Origin: Euperipatoides rowelli
Taxonomy: Eukaryota > Onychophora > Udeonychophora > Euonychophora > Peripatopsidae
Assembly: GCA_003024985.2 (NCBI GenBank)
Contig: PXIH01S0033831.1
Length of the DNA stretch: 14,942 bases
Strand: one strand, 5' to 3'
This document shows, piece after piece, positions 1 to 9,180 of the stretch. Both the position numbers and the translations under genes were made by a program. The notes under the pieces are model-generated. The model worked only from the letters and a program-made list of their open reading frames with translations, was not told where the DNA came from and did no database searches. Numbering within the stretch: position 1 is the stretch's first letter; each line of letters starts with the position of its first letter.

Positions 1-90
1 GGATGGTTGAATTAAGGAAGGGAGATTGGGATTAAGGGAGGGTGGGATTAAGGAGGAGAGTAGCATTAAGGGATAATACAGGGAGAGAAG
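1..90. repeat. Imperfect purine-rich tandem repeat
   Basis: The core ATTAAGG, set among G/A-rich stretches, recurs with starts at 11, 31, 47 and 65, so the step is 16-20 bases. One strand is almost free of C. The array is cut by the window edge, so its full length is unknown. It directly precedes a Helitron-like terminus, and many Helitrons carry minisatellite-like blocks near their 3' end, so it may be internal to that element. This link is inference. Confidence 0.6.
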
Positions 91-98
91 TTTTAAAA

Positions 99-129
99 TG
101 ACCGGGCAATGCCGGGTACTTCAGCTAGT
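99..129 (+). mobile_element. Helitron-like 3' terminus
   Basis: A GC-rich short hairpin (CCGGGCAATGCCGGG, 102-116) sits in AT-rich DNA. Eight bases later comes CTAG (125-128) followed by T. Helitrons end in a 3' hairpin about ten bases before CTRR and insert next to a T, so the layout fits. The body would lie to the left and is cut by the window start, so the 5' TC end and any Rep/helicase cannot be seen. The match is structural only. A different element with a similar hairpin is possible. Confidence 0.55.
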
Positions 130-1990
130 ATAATATAAAAGCATTACATAATACTTAATGACTAATTTCTTATAGATCTCTGACCCAAGTGGATATGTGA
201 TCTATTTACATGAATGGAAAATTGATACAATGCATTAAAAAAAACAAAAAAACCTTAAAATTTAAATTTTAAAATAAACCCCCCCCCAAAAAAAAAAAAA
301 AAAAAAACAAACAAATTACAATTATAATATTCATATGGCTATTAGTGAATATTTATACGATACTTACTAGTTTTCACTATATATAAAACCAGATAAGTTT
401 TAAGTGAATGAAATTATTGATTTGTTAAGTGATGGCAACATTTTGGGAATATATGAATCAGCTAACTTTTTTGTACAACAAAAGGATTGAATATCTTATA
501 AAATGTGTTGAATGGGTAAATCTGTGGGTAATGATTAAAATATTATTTAGCCAATTTTTCTATTTTGTCCAATCATTTTTTTCTCCCAATGACTCTAATT
601 TGATATCTCTCAGTGCTTCTTCATAACTTACAACCCAGTTGTTCAAAATAATTTTAACAATTCTTTTTTTATACTTTTTCTATTTCCTTGACCAAGTAGA
701 TTGGCAAAGATTCTGACCTTATCTCAGAATTATACTCTAAGACTGGTTTATTAAACGATGTGGCGATTCTCAATCGACATTTTCAATTTAGTAGTTGCAC
801 TCCAAAGTCGATTCTGAATTGCCATTTTCATTTCCTTGTATTTCATAATCAATAATTATTATTATATTCAAATATGCTTCAATTACTATTTTTTTCATTT
901 CAAAGACTCAAAATATATTTGTCTTTAATTATCCCAAGAGATTTAAAAAAAAATAAAAATTGATTTTTCATTTTTCTTGTGGAGCTGTAGAAACCAAATT
1001 CTCTGAATTCAGTGGAGTGGAAAGGTTTTTGAAGTAAGAATTATTTGGTTGTTTTACACATGTTTTATGGTTAAAATAATATTTTTTTGGGGGGAGGGGG
1101 GTTATTGTGTTATAATAAATCCTGTTTATATTTAAGAAATTTAATATGATTTTGGTGAAAAGTTTTGGAATATCTCATATGTTTAATGTTTATTCTAAAT
1201 CTTATAAGAGAATATTTTTATTTGTATCCAATTTTTTTTTATTTTAATAAAGGTTTGGTTTTTTTTTTAAAAAAAATTATCTGGTAGGAAATCGTTCACA
1301 CTTTTACTGGTAATGTTTTGCCCAAAATTATCAATTTCTTAGATTATATTATGTTCAGTAGGCTATATTTTTGTCAAGATACAACAATAGAGCTATTATT
1401 CTCCTTTTCTAAATTTACAGAATCAAGAGTTTAATATTTTGCCCAATTTTTTTTAGACATATCTATTCACTGGCAATTTAATCATATTTAAAGTAGGCTA
1501 CAGTTTAATATTTTTTTTTTAGAATAAAAAAAAAAGCACAAATTCATGTACTGCTATTAAAGAATTACATTTTTAATCTTTCTCTTCCCAATTCAAATGA
1601 GGAATATTTGAACATTTCACTGAGATTTTTTGTTCTGTCTGTTTGTATGGTAACAATAGGTTAGATTCCGCTCATGTTTATTTATTTCTATAGAAATAGT
1701 GCATAGATTTTTCTTTGTGACATATAATTTTAAAATCATTAAATCATTAATGTAAAACTATTTAAATGAAAAGTACCGGTATCTGCACTAGCATCTAAAT
1801 CCTATGGAGGGTTGGGGCTTTGAAAGCTAAAATTCACAGTTGTAAAACAGCTATTAGAAGGTATATTATGTCTTTGATCAAGATATAAAGTCACATGTTC
1901 ATCTTATTTATTCTGGAATTCATATTTGTATCACTAGGATGTTGTAGATGGGAGAGGAGGTGTAAAGGGATTCAAAGGTATCCACCTATT
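130..1990. other. No gene recognised; AT-rich with homopolymers
   Basis: I see no credible coding exon, RNA gene or transposon end here. A run of nine C (279-287) passes into twenty A (288-307). A G-rich tract lies near 1088-1101. Several T runs of 8-10 occur. The 65-codon frame at 429-626 has low-complexity, AT-driven composition and no family resemblance, so I treat it as chance. Confidence 0.6.
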
Positions 1991-2656
1991 TAGTGTTGGA
2001 TTAATGTTTTGCTGGGCCCTAGACAAAAATTTTTTTTTAGCCCTTTACTATTTTATATGGGAAATAAATGGGAATTTTTAAAATGTCAGAACCACAAAAT
2101 TAATTTTTCAAACCACGTTGAGTGTTTTTGTACACCGAATATCAGATACAGTATATTAACAAGACATTAAATAAGTTAACTTAATAAAAAATAAAATTAT
2201 AAAATTGATGTGAATAAATAACTATTTAATAATTGATTTTGACAATTACCTGATTTTTATTTTTTATAATGATTAATATATTATACACAAACACATCATT
2301 CTAAATTCACAAGACAAAATCATTTTTTACAAAACCATATACAGTATATTAAAATAATATATTGTGACTGAAAATAAATTCATAATCAAATACAGAGATT
2401 GCAAGTTTGAGAAAATAAGTAATTTTTTTTGTACATTTGAGCCGTTAAATTTTTTTTTTTTTAATTTATAGGGCCTATACAGCATTTGTTTATATCTTTA
2501 TTGTTTTCATTTCTCAGTAAAACCTGGGCCCAAAAAAACTTACAGGATAAAGTCTATTTTTTATATTTTAAATAATAATCCAATTTCTCAGTAAAAGTGG
2601 ACATCCAAAAAAATTACAGGCCCTAGAACATTTGTCCATGTTATAAGCCAGCCCTG
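1991..2656. mobile_element. Non-autonomous hAT-like DNA transposon
   Basis: The left end reads TAGTGTTGGATTAATG, followed by GGGCCCTAGACAAA. The right end, read on the minus strand, starts CAGGGCTGGCTTATAA and then has ACAAATGTTCTAGGGCC. Both resemble the common hAT end of the form CAGNGNTGG with a nearby GGGCCCTAG block, and the first base has apparently mutated from C to T on the left. The flanks are CACCTATT (1983-1990) and TACCTAGT (2657-2664), which agree at six of eight positions, as expected for an aged 8-bp hAT target duplication. The 666-bp interior is AT-rich with no transposase frame, so it would need a transposase made elsewhere. Confidence 0.65.
2510..2620. repeat. 74-bp-offset direct duplication inside the hAT-like element
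   Basis: Bases 2510-2546 and 2584-2620 share TTTCTCAGTAAAA, then a diverged middle, then CCAAAAAAA-TTACAGG. The offset is 74 bases. The second copy abuts the right terminal GGCCCTAGAACA block. Direct subterminal repeats of this sort are usual in hAT-type elements, where they may bind transposase. That role is inference. Confidence 0.55.
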
Positions 2657-2875
2657 TACCTAGTGGTGCTAACTCAGATTTTTTTATTTTAATAAATTGA
2701 CTTTATTTAAAGTAATTTCAATTAAATTAGCTTTCTATAGATGTAAAAGGTGGAAGATTTATGTGTTTGAAGAGCTACTCAATGAATTTATACATAGACA
2801 AATCAGCAACATGATTAAAACCTATTACCTAAATTAAATAAATAAATGAAAACTAAATCAGAAGAAAACTTATGA

Positions 2876-2966
2876 GCCTTCTGAGTGTCGAACCAACACC
2901 CATCCCATCAGGCATGTGTAGTCAGCCGGCCAATGCTCTAATAAACAGACCAACTACCAGTCTGAG
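2876..2966 (-). mobile_element. tRNA-derived SINE head (diverged)
   Basis: Read on the minus strand, this carries an A-box-like stretch (GGTCTGTTTATTAGAGCATTGG, about 2934-2955, related to GGTCTAGTGGTTAGAGC). About 45 bases later comes a good B box, GGTTCGACACT (2884-2894). The spacing fits an internal RNA polymerase III promoter. The arms do not form a clean tRNA cloverleaf, so this is a SINE or tRNA pseudogene and not a working tRNA. An AAAT-rich stretch beyond the B box (about 2830-2850) could be the tail. I could not define target duplications. Confidence 0.55.
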
Positions 2967-3115
2967 ATTTTTTTTTTTAATAATTACTGGTAGGCCTACA
3001 TATTATGTCCAATGTCATAATTTCAAATTATTTGTAAAATTTAAATTTAATCAAATATAAAACAGGAGGGTTTGGATTTTTGGCATAAGTAGGTGAAAAA
3101 GGTGCATGGAAAGGA

Positions 3116-3126
3116 GGGGGGGGGGG
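3116..3126. repeat. Eleven-base G run
   Basis: A pure G11 tract, flanked by further G/A-rich sequence, lies about 15 bases upstream of a TATA-like box. It is probably slippage-prone and variable. It carries no coding potential. Confidence 0.6.
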
Positions 3127-3140
3127 AGAGTTGGCATCAT

Positions 3141-3148
3141 TATAAAAG
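3141..3148 (+). promoter_or_regulatory. TATA-like box upstream of the signal-peptide exon
   Basis: TATAAAAG is a good match to the metazoan TATA consensus, and it lies in a locally less AT-rich stretch. It sits about 510 bases before the candidate start codon at 3655. It could serve that gene only if the first transcript contained a long leader or a leader intron. An acceptor-like AG at 3652-3653 allows the second option. In DNA this AT-rich such a box can occur by chance. Confidence 0.2.
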
Positions 3149-3459
3149 CCCTACATCACCCAGGTTGGTGAAGATCCCGCTAATTTAATAAAAAAATAAA
3201 AACCAAGCCCAATATTAATTTTCATAATAATAAGTTTAGTAAGTCCCTCATCCGAAGACGCTTTTCCAGACTCATTGTCGTTTATAATAATTATTCAATT
3301 GAATACCAAAAATTTTTTTTTTTAAAATCTAAACCATTTATATTAAAATAATAAAATATTAAAAAAAAAATGCAATCTTAACTACTGTTACGGGTAGGTA
3401 CTACAATCATTGCAATCCTCTGTATCTGCTTGAGTCGCTAGACAGTAAAGGTATGAGCA

Positions 3460-3467
3460 TGACGTCA
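3460..3467. promoter_or_regulatory. Perfect cAMP-response element (CRE)
   Basis: TGACGTCA is the full palindromic CREB/ATF site. It lies 188 bases before the candidate ATG at 3655, in a stretch (about 3425-3515) that is richer in GC and CpG than its surroundings (GAGTCGC, GACGACGGTGGCGCT). That setting suggests a proximal promoter. The site is read directly from the sequence. Its use by a CREB-family factor is inferred. Confidence 0.45.
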
Positions 3468-3654
3468 TCAAAGAACTAGTTACAGTATTTTGACGACGGT
3501 GGCGCTAGATTTCTATCTTTCAAAAAATTATTTTTACTGTAATATTCCAATCTTGTTGCAAATTATCGGATTTACCCTACTAATGAAGTCTTTTCGCTTA
3601 TCCAACGTTATTAACAGGAATTAAGGAGTCCTGAACATTAATTTTAACCACAGG

Positions 3655-3730
3655 ATGTGGTATCTTGTAGGAATAGTGTGTTTGTATTTGCTTGACATTT
3701 GCTGTGCGAGGATAACCACGCGTGTAGAAG
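3655..3730 (+). CDS. First coding exon of a secreted or membrane protein (signal peptide)
   Basis: An ATG opens a frame encoding MWYLVGIVCLYLLDICCA and then RITTRVE. It has a short N-terminus, a hydrophobic core (residues 3-13) and small or Cys residues before a plausible signal peptidase site after Ala18. The frame reaches GAAG followed by GTAAGG at 3731, a near-consensus splice donor. The 76 coding bases leave one base of the next codon, so the intron is phase 1, the usual phase after signal-peptide exons in modular extracellular proteins. The frame stays open through the intron to about 3849, but that part looks non-coding. A CRE and a CpG-richer stretch lie just upstream. The ATG is two bases after a CAG, so an upstream leader exon spliced here is possible. 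The mature domains are not in view and no family can be named. A type I membrane receptor, an Ig or EGF protein, or a matrix protein would all fit. Confidence 0.5.
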
Positions 3731-5366
3731 GTAAGGCTGCCCTGTATATTATTAGAACGAGTATTGCACATTTATTTACTCTTTTGAATCTTAGCTATAT
3801 TTATTTCAGATTAGCATTAATGTACACTATGTTAGTATATAACTATTGAGAATTATGCCAAATTTATCAATGAATAAAACATGATAAGGACTTGTGATAA
3901 GGGATTTAATTTTCTATTTATTTTTTTATGAATGAAATTGCTTAACGTTGAAGCCTTGAATTGCAGTACTTTCCTGTATTGGACGTATTAAATTTTCCTT
4001 ATAGTTTATACATTATATCAATATGATAATATCGCATAGCTTATTAGGTTGCCGCCTATTCGCTTAAATCCATTGAATGATAATAACTAGCAATAATAAA
4101 TGGCCAATTATTTGCATTTGCTCTTGAATAATGTATTTTTATATGAGCTTCTTGCATATTGGTATACGGTAATTTGAGGTATTGGATATGCTTTACATAA
4201 CTGGAGTGATAGTTTCCATTACGTTTAATTTACTATTATAGTTTTAAATATATAAGTAAAATTTATAAGCCAGTATAATTCTCTTAACGATTAAGGTTTG
4301 TTTCAATTCCTCTGGGATTGGAATGAACTTGGAGTTCGGTCAGTCATTGGATTATGTTATTTTAAGAACTTTGTTGATTTCAGAGAAAGTATTTGATAAA
4401 GTAAATATAATCCTACAAAAAAAAACAAGATATTGTTAAAATAAATAAATTAGAAAAAAGGGGAATATAGCTTCAACTACAATAAATGTCTATATTTTCA
4501 CATAGCAAAATTTTGATTGTATAATATTTGCTTTGCAGCACTATTTTGATACACGAAGCTCAGCCTTAAAGGGTTTTGATTTCATTAATATTAAAGGCTC
4601 AAGGTTTGTTTTGAAGCTATAGGTTACTCTTTTTTTTATAGAAAGGTTTCTAACAAGAATTTCACTTTTTCGCCTTTCTTTTGGTCTTTATTTTTTTCTT
4701 TATTTATAAGATCATCTTGTTCACTTTACATATTTATTTTCAGTGCAGAAAATTATTACTGTAAATGACCAATATTAACTAAATATGCTATTGTAAATTA
4801 TGTGCTCCATATTATGTACGGTACCGTACTGCATACTGATGGCAAGCCACAATATGTTGGATATAAATAATGGTAAAAAAAAAAAACTGATAGCTTATAA
4901 AATTATCAGAAATGATTCATGAATTGAAAGTTTATGACCACATTTCATCATCAGGTAATAATAATTAGTTTTTAGCTCAAATTTTTAAATAAATAATTGA
5001 AGCATAAAGTCAAAAAATGAAAAAAAAAATAATTGAAAAACATTTGTTTTTTCCTATTAAGATCAAGTGTGCTGCTCGGTCAGGCATGCACAATTAAAAG
5101 ACGCAAGCTATCTGTCGTTCGTAATTATTGAAATAATCCAATATTTCCGCAGACCTATTCTTTTGCTCTCCGTCTTGTAATCCATTGAACCAACCATATC
5201 TTCCGTTCTTTAAGTAGAGTAGGCACACATGTTCTTTTCCCATTTGATTTAGTTTGGGAGTTCACATCATCTTTGCAAATGGATTTTCGTAAAACAGTAA
5301 ATAAATATAACGAATGAATTGCAAGAAAGTTGTACCAAAAAAGCTAAAAAAATTTGGTTACAGCAA
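3731..5366 (+). other. Probable intron start; nothing else recognised
   Basis: After the donor at 3731 the sequence is AT-rich and carries no exon that I can support. It includes a perfect 14-bp palindrome, GTACGGTACCGTAC (4816-4829). Around 5110-5240 it is less repetitive and could hide a short exon or regulatory element, but I see neither a clean frame nor matching splice sites. Confidence 0.4.
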
Positions 5367-5615
5367 GCTTTTATCAGCGCGACATCGTTAAAGATCGTGA
5401 ACGCCATTTCCGTTAGATACAAACTGGTGTATTTTGCTTGGGGAATTGATTCCCTAGGTTTTTTTAATGTTCAAAGGTGTCATTTATGGGTGTTTGTGAA
5501 ATCCTACCTTCATCAAAAGACCTAGTGAATCAATTCCCCAAGCAAAATATACCAGTTTGTATCAAACAGAAATGGCGGTCACGATCTTTAATGAAGATAT
5601 CGCGCTGATCAAAGC
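5367..5615. repeat. Long inverted repeat (foldback or MITE-like)
   Basis: The arm at 5367-5458 and the reverse complement of the arm at 5521-5615 match at about nine of ten positions over 92 bases, with one 3-base gap. A 62-base loop separates them. Shared blocks include ATCAGCGCGA, TTAAAGATCGTGA, GATACAAACTGGT and a long AT-spaced stretch ending GAATTGATTC. A weaker A/T-run similarity continues outward on both sides. The structure fits a small foldback transposon or MITE. If transcribed, it would give a long double-stranded RNA. The 68-codon frame starting at 5319 runs through the left arm and loop and is not a real gene. Confidence 0.8.
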
Positions 5616-5935
5616 AAAAAATTTTTTTCACATCAATATTTCAAATAAAACTTTATTGCATATGAAAGCGCACATATTGGTGTATTAGAAATCACAATTG
5701 GTTTAGCTTAATCATCTTTGGTTTTTAGAAAATTCAGATGTTTAACATAATGAAAACAAGCATTTTGTTCCACTCGTAACTTTGTAAATATTGATTTAGA
5801 TTTACTTCATTGCATGCATTCCCAAATAAATATATTTTTGTGTTACTTCACTGTCTGGCAAGTTATTATACAACATACATTATTTTATCATTAAACATAT
5901 TACCGTATACCAAATCCAATAGTTATTTAATTAAA

Positions 5936-6656
5936 GTTTCTGGTGGGACAGATTTGTTAAAATAGAGAGCTCTATTTCTTCTTCTTTATATTGATGAAAA
6001 CACATATGATTTATGAAGATATGAGAGTATTACAGTATTAATATTCAATTAACTAACTTTTGAAAATATAAGGTTACGGGTAGGACAAATTGAGTTATTT
6101 ATTTTACATATTAATTTATAAAATTGGACATAACAAAAAAAATATTTAATAGACACAATATACCGTAGTGTTCTTTATAACCTTAATTGAAATAATATTT
6201 TTGTTTAACATATTTGAGATAAAAATTGAGTTACGGGTGGGACAACTAGCATCAAATTTTCTACATTGTCTGAACTCTTAACTCGCATAAAAAATTCAGT
6301 TTGAAATATTCCTCCGTAATGGTCCCCTTTTATACTAACGCATTAAATTACACTTTCATAAATTATGTACCAGTAATTAAGTATGGTCCAGCTTGATATA
6401 CTTAGGAAATAGATTGGCTGTTATGGGTGGGACATTTTTTTTAAGTGATATATTCGCCACCCCAGTTTTAGACCAAATTAATTAATTTTTGTTAATAGGC
6501 TAATTTAAATAATATTTCCCATTCAACTTGCTACTATTATTGCAATAAAAGAATAATTGTGTATAAATTTGTTTATTTGAAAGTGCTTTATTTTCTTCAA
6601 CAGAAATGCAAAGTTTGTGATGAGTTGCATAACCACGGTTACGGGTGGGACAAATT
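5936..6656 (+). repeat. Five dispersed copies of a GTTACGGGTGGGACA motif
   Basis: Five same-strand copies occur: TTTCTGGTGGGACA ending at 5950, GGTTACGGGTAGGACAAATTG at about 6072-6092, AGTTACGGGTGGGACAA at 6229-6244, TTATGGGTGGGACA at 6421-6434 and GGTTACGGGTGGGACAAATTG at about 6638-6657. Aligned starts are spaced 137, 157, 190 and 218 bases apart. The sequence between copies does not align by eye, so this is not a simple tandem repeat. Read on the minus strand, every copy can encode Cys-Pro-Thr-(Arg/His)-Asn, but stops surround most copies. The nature of the motif is unknown. Confidence 0.65.
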
Positions 6657-6659
6657 GCA

Positions 6660-7438
6660 CATATTCCATGATGGTACTCCATAACCAATTAAGTTTTGGA
6701 GTTGGTTTTTGTACTCCAATGAGAGGAACCTCTAAATCATTTTAATCGTCTCTACTGAAGAACTGTCTGTTTCTGTGTGCAGATACATGCAACGGTAGCC
6801 TACAACTTTCTTGCAAATGACCCACACAATAGGCCTACTAGAAGTTTATTGATGCTTAAGACTAAAAGCCATAACAACAGTTGGAAATAAGAGAGGAAAT
6901 GATTGGCTATTTGTGTAAAGCAATTTCATTGATAGCTGATCAAACCATGCAGAAAACAATTTGAACAAGTTTCTGAGACTTTTCAAAATGGATCTTGAAC
7001 CTGTTCCGTAGAAGTATAAATGAGCCTTTAGATCTGTTTTGAAACTCCACTATTGGTGCCACAACAGCATAGAAGAAACATGTTGATGCTCTATTTCTTT
7101 AATTTGTAGGCTTAGGCACATGTGTGAGTAGGCTACAATTCGGTATTGCACAGCTATTCTATCAATGGATAATAAAACACTCTAAATCCTATTGTAGCAT
7201 GACTTTTTGAAACTTTCTCAACAGTTAATTAAAGCAAACAGGAAGATAATGATTTGTACACTGCATGAAGTCTGCTTTCACTATATAAAATATTTTAAAT
7301 AGGCCTCTATCCTTTTTATGGAGGGCAAATACATCTAGTGGCTTCAAAGCATGGCTTGTTTGCGGAGGCAAGCAAATGATGATAACCTCATTATCCATTG
7401 CATGTTTAATAATCTTGTAAATTTTAAAGTGGTACCAT
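6660..7438. other. No gene recognised
   Basis: This is AT-rich sequence with a few TAGGCCT/TAGGCTA motifs (6830, 7127, 7300). A short inverted pair, TTTTGGAGT and ACTCCAAT, lies near 6692-6720. No frame, RNA promoter or transposon end is convincing. Confidence 0.5.
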
Positions 7439-7493
7439 CAGCGGTGGATTATCGTTTGAGGGTTCCGAGGCACAAACAAAGTTTGGGGCCCCC
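7439..7493 (+). mobile_element. hAT-like transposon left end
   Basis: CAGCGGTGGATTATCG, followed about 25 bases later by AAGTTTGGGGCCCCCC, has the common layout of hAT ends: CAGNGGNGGATT, then a G/C-run block. The eight bases before it are GGTACCAT (7431-7438). The same eight bases recur at 8929-8936, directly after a G12 run and TGCCCTTATTC, which looks like the inside of an opposite hAT end that has lost its last few bases. The element may therefore span 7439-8928 and contain the LINE fragment. The left end is fairly clear and the extent is conjecture. Confidence 0.45.
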
Positions 7494-7777
7494 CACATAA
7501 CTTTTATTTTTTATAGGCTAATAATAAAAGTCTTTAAAAAATAAATATAGGCTGGCTATGTGACATGATTAAAATCACATTTAAAATGTTAATGGGGAAA
7601 AAAATATTCAATATTTAATAATTGATGGGTAGAAGACAATGATTATGAATTAGGTAACAAATTTTTTAACAAATTATCTTATTTTCATGTTTAAAAAATA
7701 ATAGGCCTAATTGAAAATAATAAGTTGATGAAAGGTATAAAAAGGTAAAATATGACAAAACAAAAAACTCCAAAAGA

Positions 7778-8200
7778 GTGAATGCTACAATATTAATAAG
7801 ATCAATAACAGTCTGGAATGATTTAACAAAAGATTATTTCAATAATTCATTAGAGAATTTCAAGAAAAAAATTAAATATAGGCTATTATGGATAAGATTA
7901 ATCCTTTCCACTCCAATTATTTTCATATGGTTTCGTTATAGGCTATTCCATTTTTTTTTTAACAGGGTTAAACCTATTTCAATGTACCGACGTAACAGTA
8001 CCTTAGTACCAGTAGGTAAAAATGATGATGTTTTGATGCTGGATAGTGTTTCTGTGACCAGTGGTGTTCAGGATAATCTTTTGTTATTTTAATAAATGTT
8101 GTGTTTGTAAAGGCATTCAGATATTATTAAGGGGGTTAATTCACCCTCTTTCTAAGAGACTTCAAGTAATTGTAATATGATTTCTTGTAAAATAAATTGA
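7778..8200 (+). pseudogene. Non-LTR retrotransposon (LINE) 3' remnant
   Basis: The frame at 7778-8092 begins with residues SITVWNDLTKDYFNNSLENF (9-28), then KKKIKYRLL. This matches the tail found after the reverse transcriptase domain of many LINEs (a Ser-x-x-x-Trp-Asn-x-Leu-Pro-like start, then Phe-Lys-Lys-x-Leu/Ile-Lys). A stop lies directly before the ATG, and the catalytic domains are absent, as in a 5'-truncated copy. After residue 40 the frame is degenerate. A hairpin-like AGGGGGTTAATTCACCCT (8129-8146) and a tail with TTCTTGTAAAATAAATTGAA near 8182-8201 resemble a LINE 3' UTR end. The clade is uncertain. It is dead and cannot make a working protein. Confidence 0.6.
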
Positions 8201-9027
8201 AAAATACAATTTCCCCAATTTTTTGATCAAAGTTATTACGGTAACCTACATTATTATTAGCCTATTCATTGATGGTGACCAATTTCAATATTAATTACCT
8301 GTTTGATGCCAAGTACTGTAGCCTAAATAATATCAAACAAAACTTATCAGATTAATTGAAACAAATTGTTTTACACTGTCGAAATAAATATAGGCCTATT
8401 AAGAATTATAAATATTAAACTGTTCAAAGACATTAATTTTCATTTATCAAGCATACATTTCTGACAGACAAGTTACCTGTTAATTATGAAATGCAGACTT
8501 AAAAAAAAACTTAGCTTATTTAAATAGTTCCAATTTAAATAAAACTATTTCTCTCAATTATCACATGTGGAAGGACATCTAAAGGGCCTATCTCCTTCCA
8601 ATAAATAATCTATCGCTACATATTAAATAGACTCAACAGTAAAAAAAAAAATTTAATCTAAGGATTTCAAATTTTTTTCATGTAAAATAAAATAAAACAA
8701 AAACAAATTTTCACAACAATAACTTAATTTTGAAGCATAAAACAAATTAATAAAAGCAATCATATTTTATTAAATAGATCTTGTGGCATTAAAGACCGGT
8801 GTAAAGACTTTAATATGGTACACCACTGTCTTAAATTTAACTATGTAGGAAAAACTATGTAGAGTGCCGATTAAATGCACGTATGTGTTCTTATTCATTG
8901 GGGGGGGGGGGCTATGTTGCCCTTATTCGGTACCATGCTAGTGAACCTTAGATTTACCAAATTTGCACTGCAAAACTGCCCAGGCGCATTTGGTTGGCTA
9001 GAATCGTAATTCTTTAAAAGATTTTTC
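8201..9027. other. No gene recognised; G12 run
   Basis: This is AT-rich sequence with a pure G12 tract at 8900-8911, which may be the inside of a hAT-like right end (see 7439). The minus-strand 102-codon frame at 8895-9203 crosses this tract and the end of the transposon at 9034. I regard it as a chance frame. Confidence 0.5.
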
Positions 9028-9180
9028 AAAACGCAGTGATGGAAAGTTCGCTCCAATTGCTCTAAAGTGCTCCAAAATCGAAAAACTAAGCAGTTCCAAA
9101 ATTTTCTTACAAGTGTGGTTTTTTTGTGGTCAAAATATGTACAGTATATCCATAGCTTGTAGGTCACAAAGCGTTTAAGC

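Noticed and set aside
429-626. 65-codon plus-strand frame
   Set aside because: Low-complexity, AT-driven composition, no family motif and no splice signals fitting its ends.
4816-4829. Perfect 14-bp palindrome GTACGGTACCGTAC as an operator
   Set aside because: It is isolated, with no nearby promoter or second copy. Related short GGTACC-type palindromes recur in this DNA.
5319-5525. 68-codon plus-strand frame
   Set aside because: It runs through the left arm and loop of the inverted repeat at 5367-5615, so it is explained by that repeat.
6500-6688. Minus-strand 62-codon frame with ICAICPTRN, resembling a zinc-binding Cys pattern
   Set aside because: It covers only one copy of the repeated GGGTGGGACA motif. 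The other copies are surrounded by stops, and there is no complete zinc-finger pattern.
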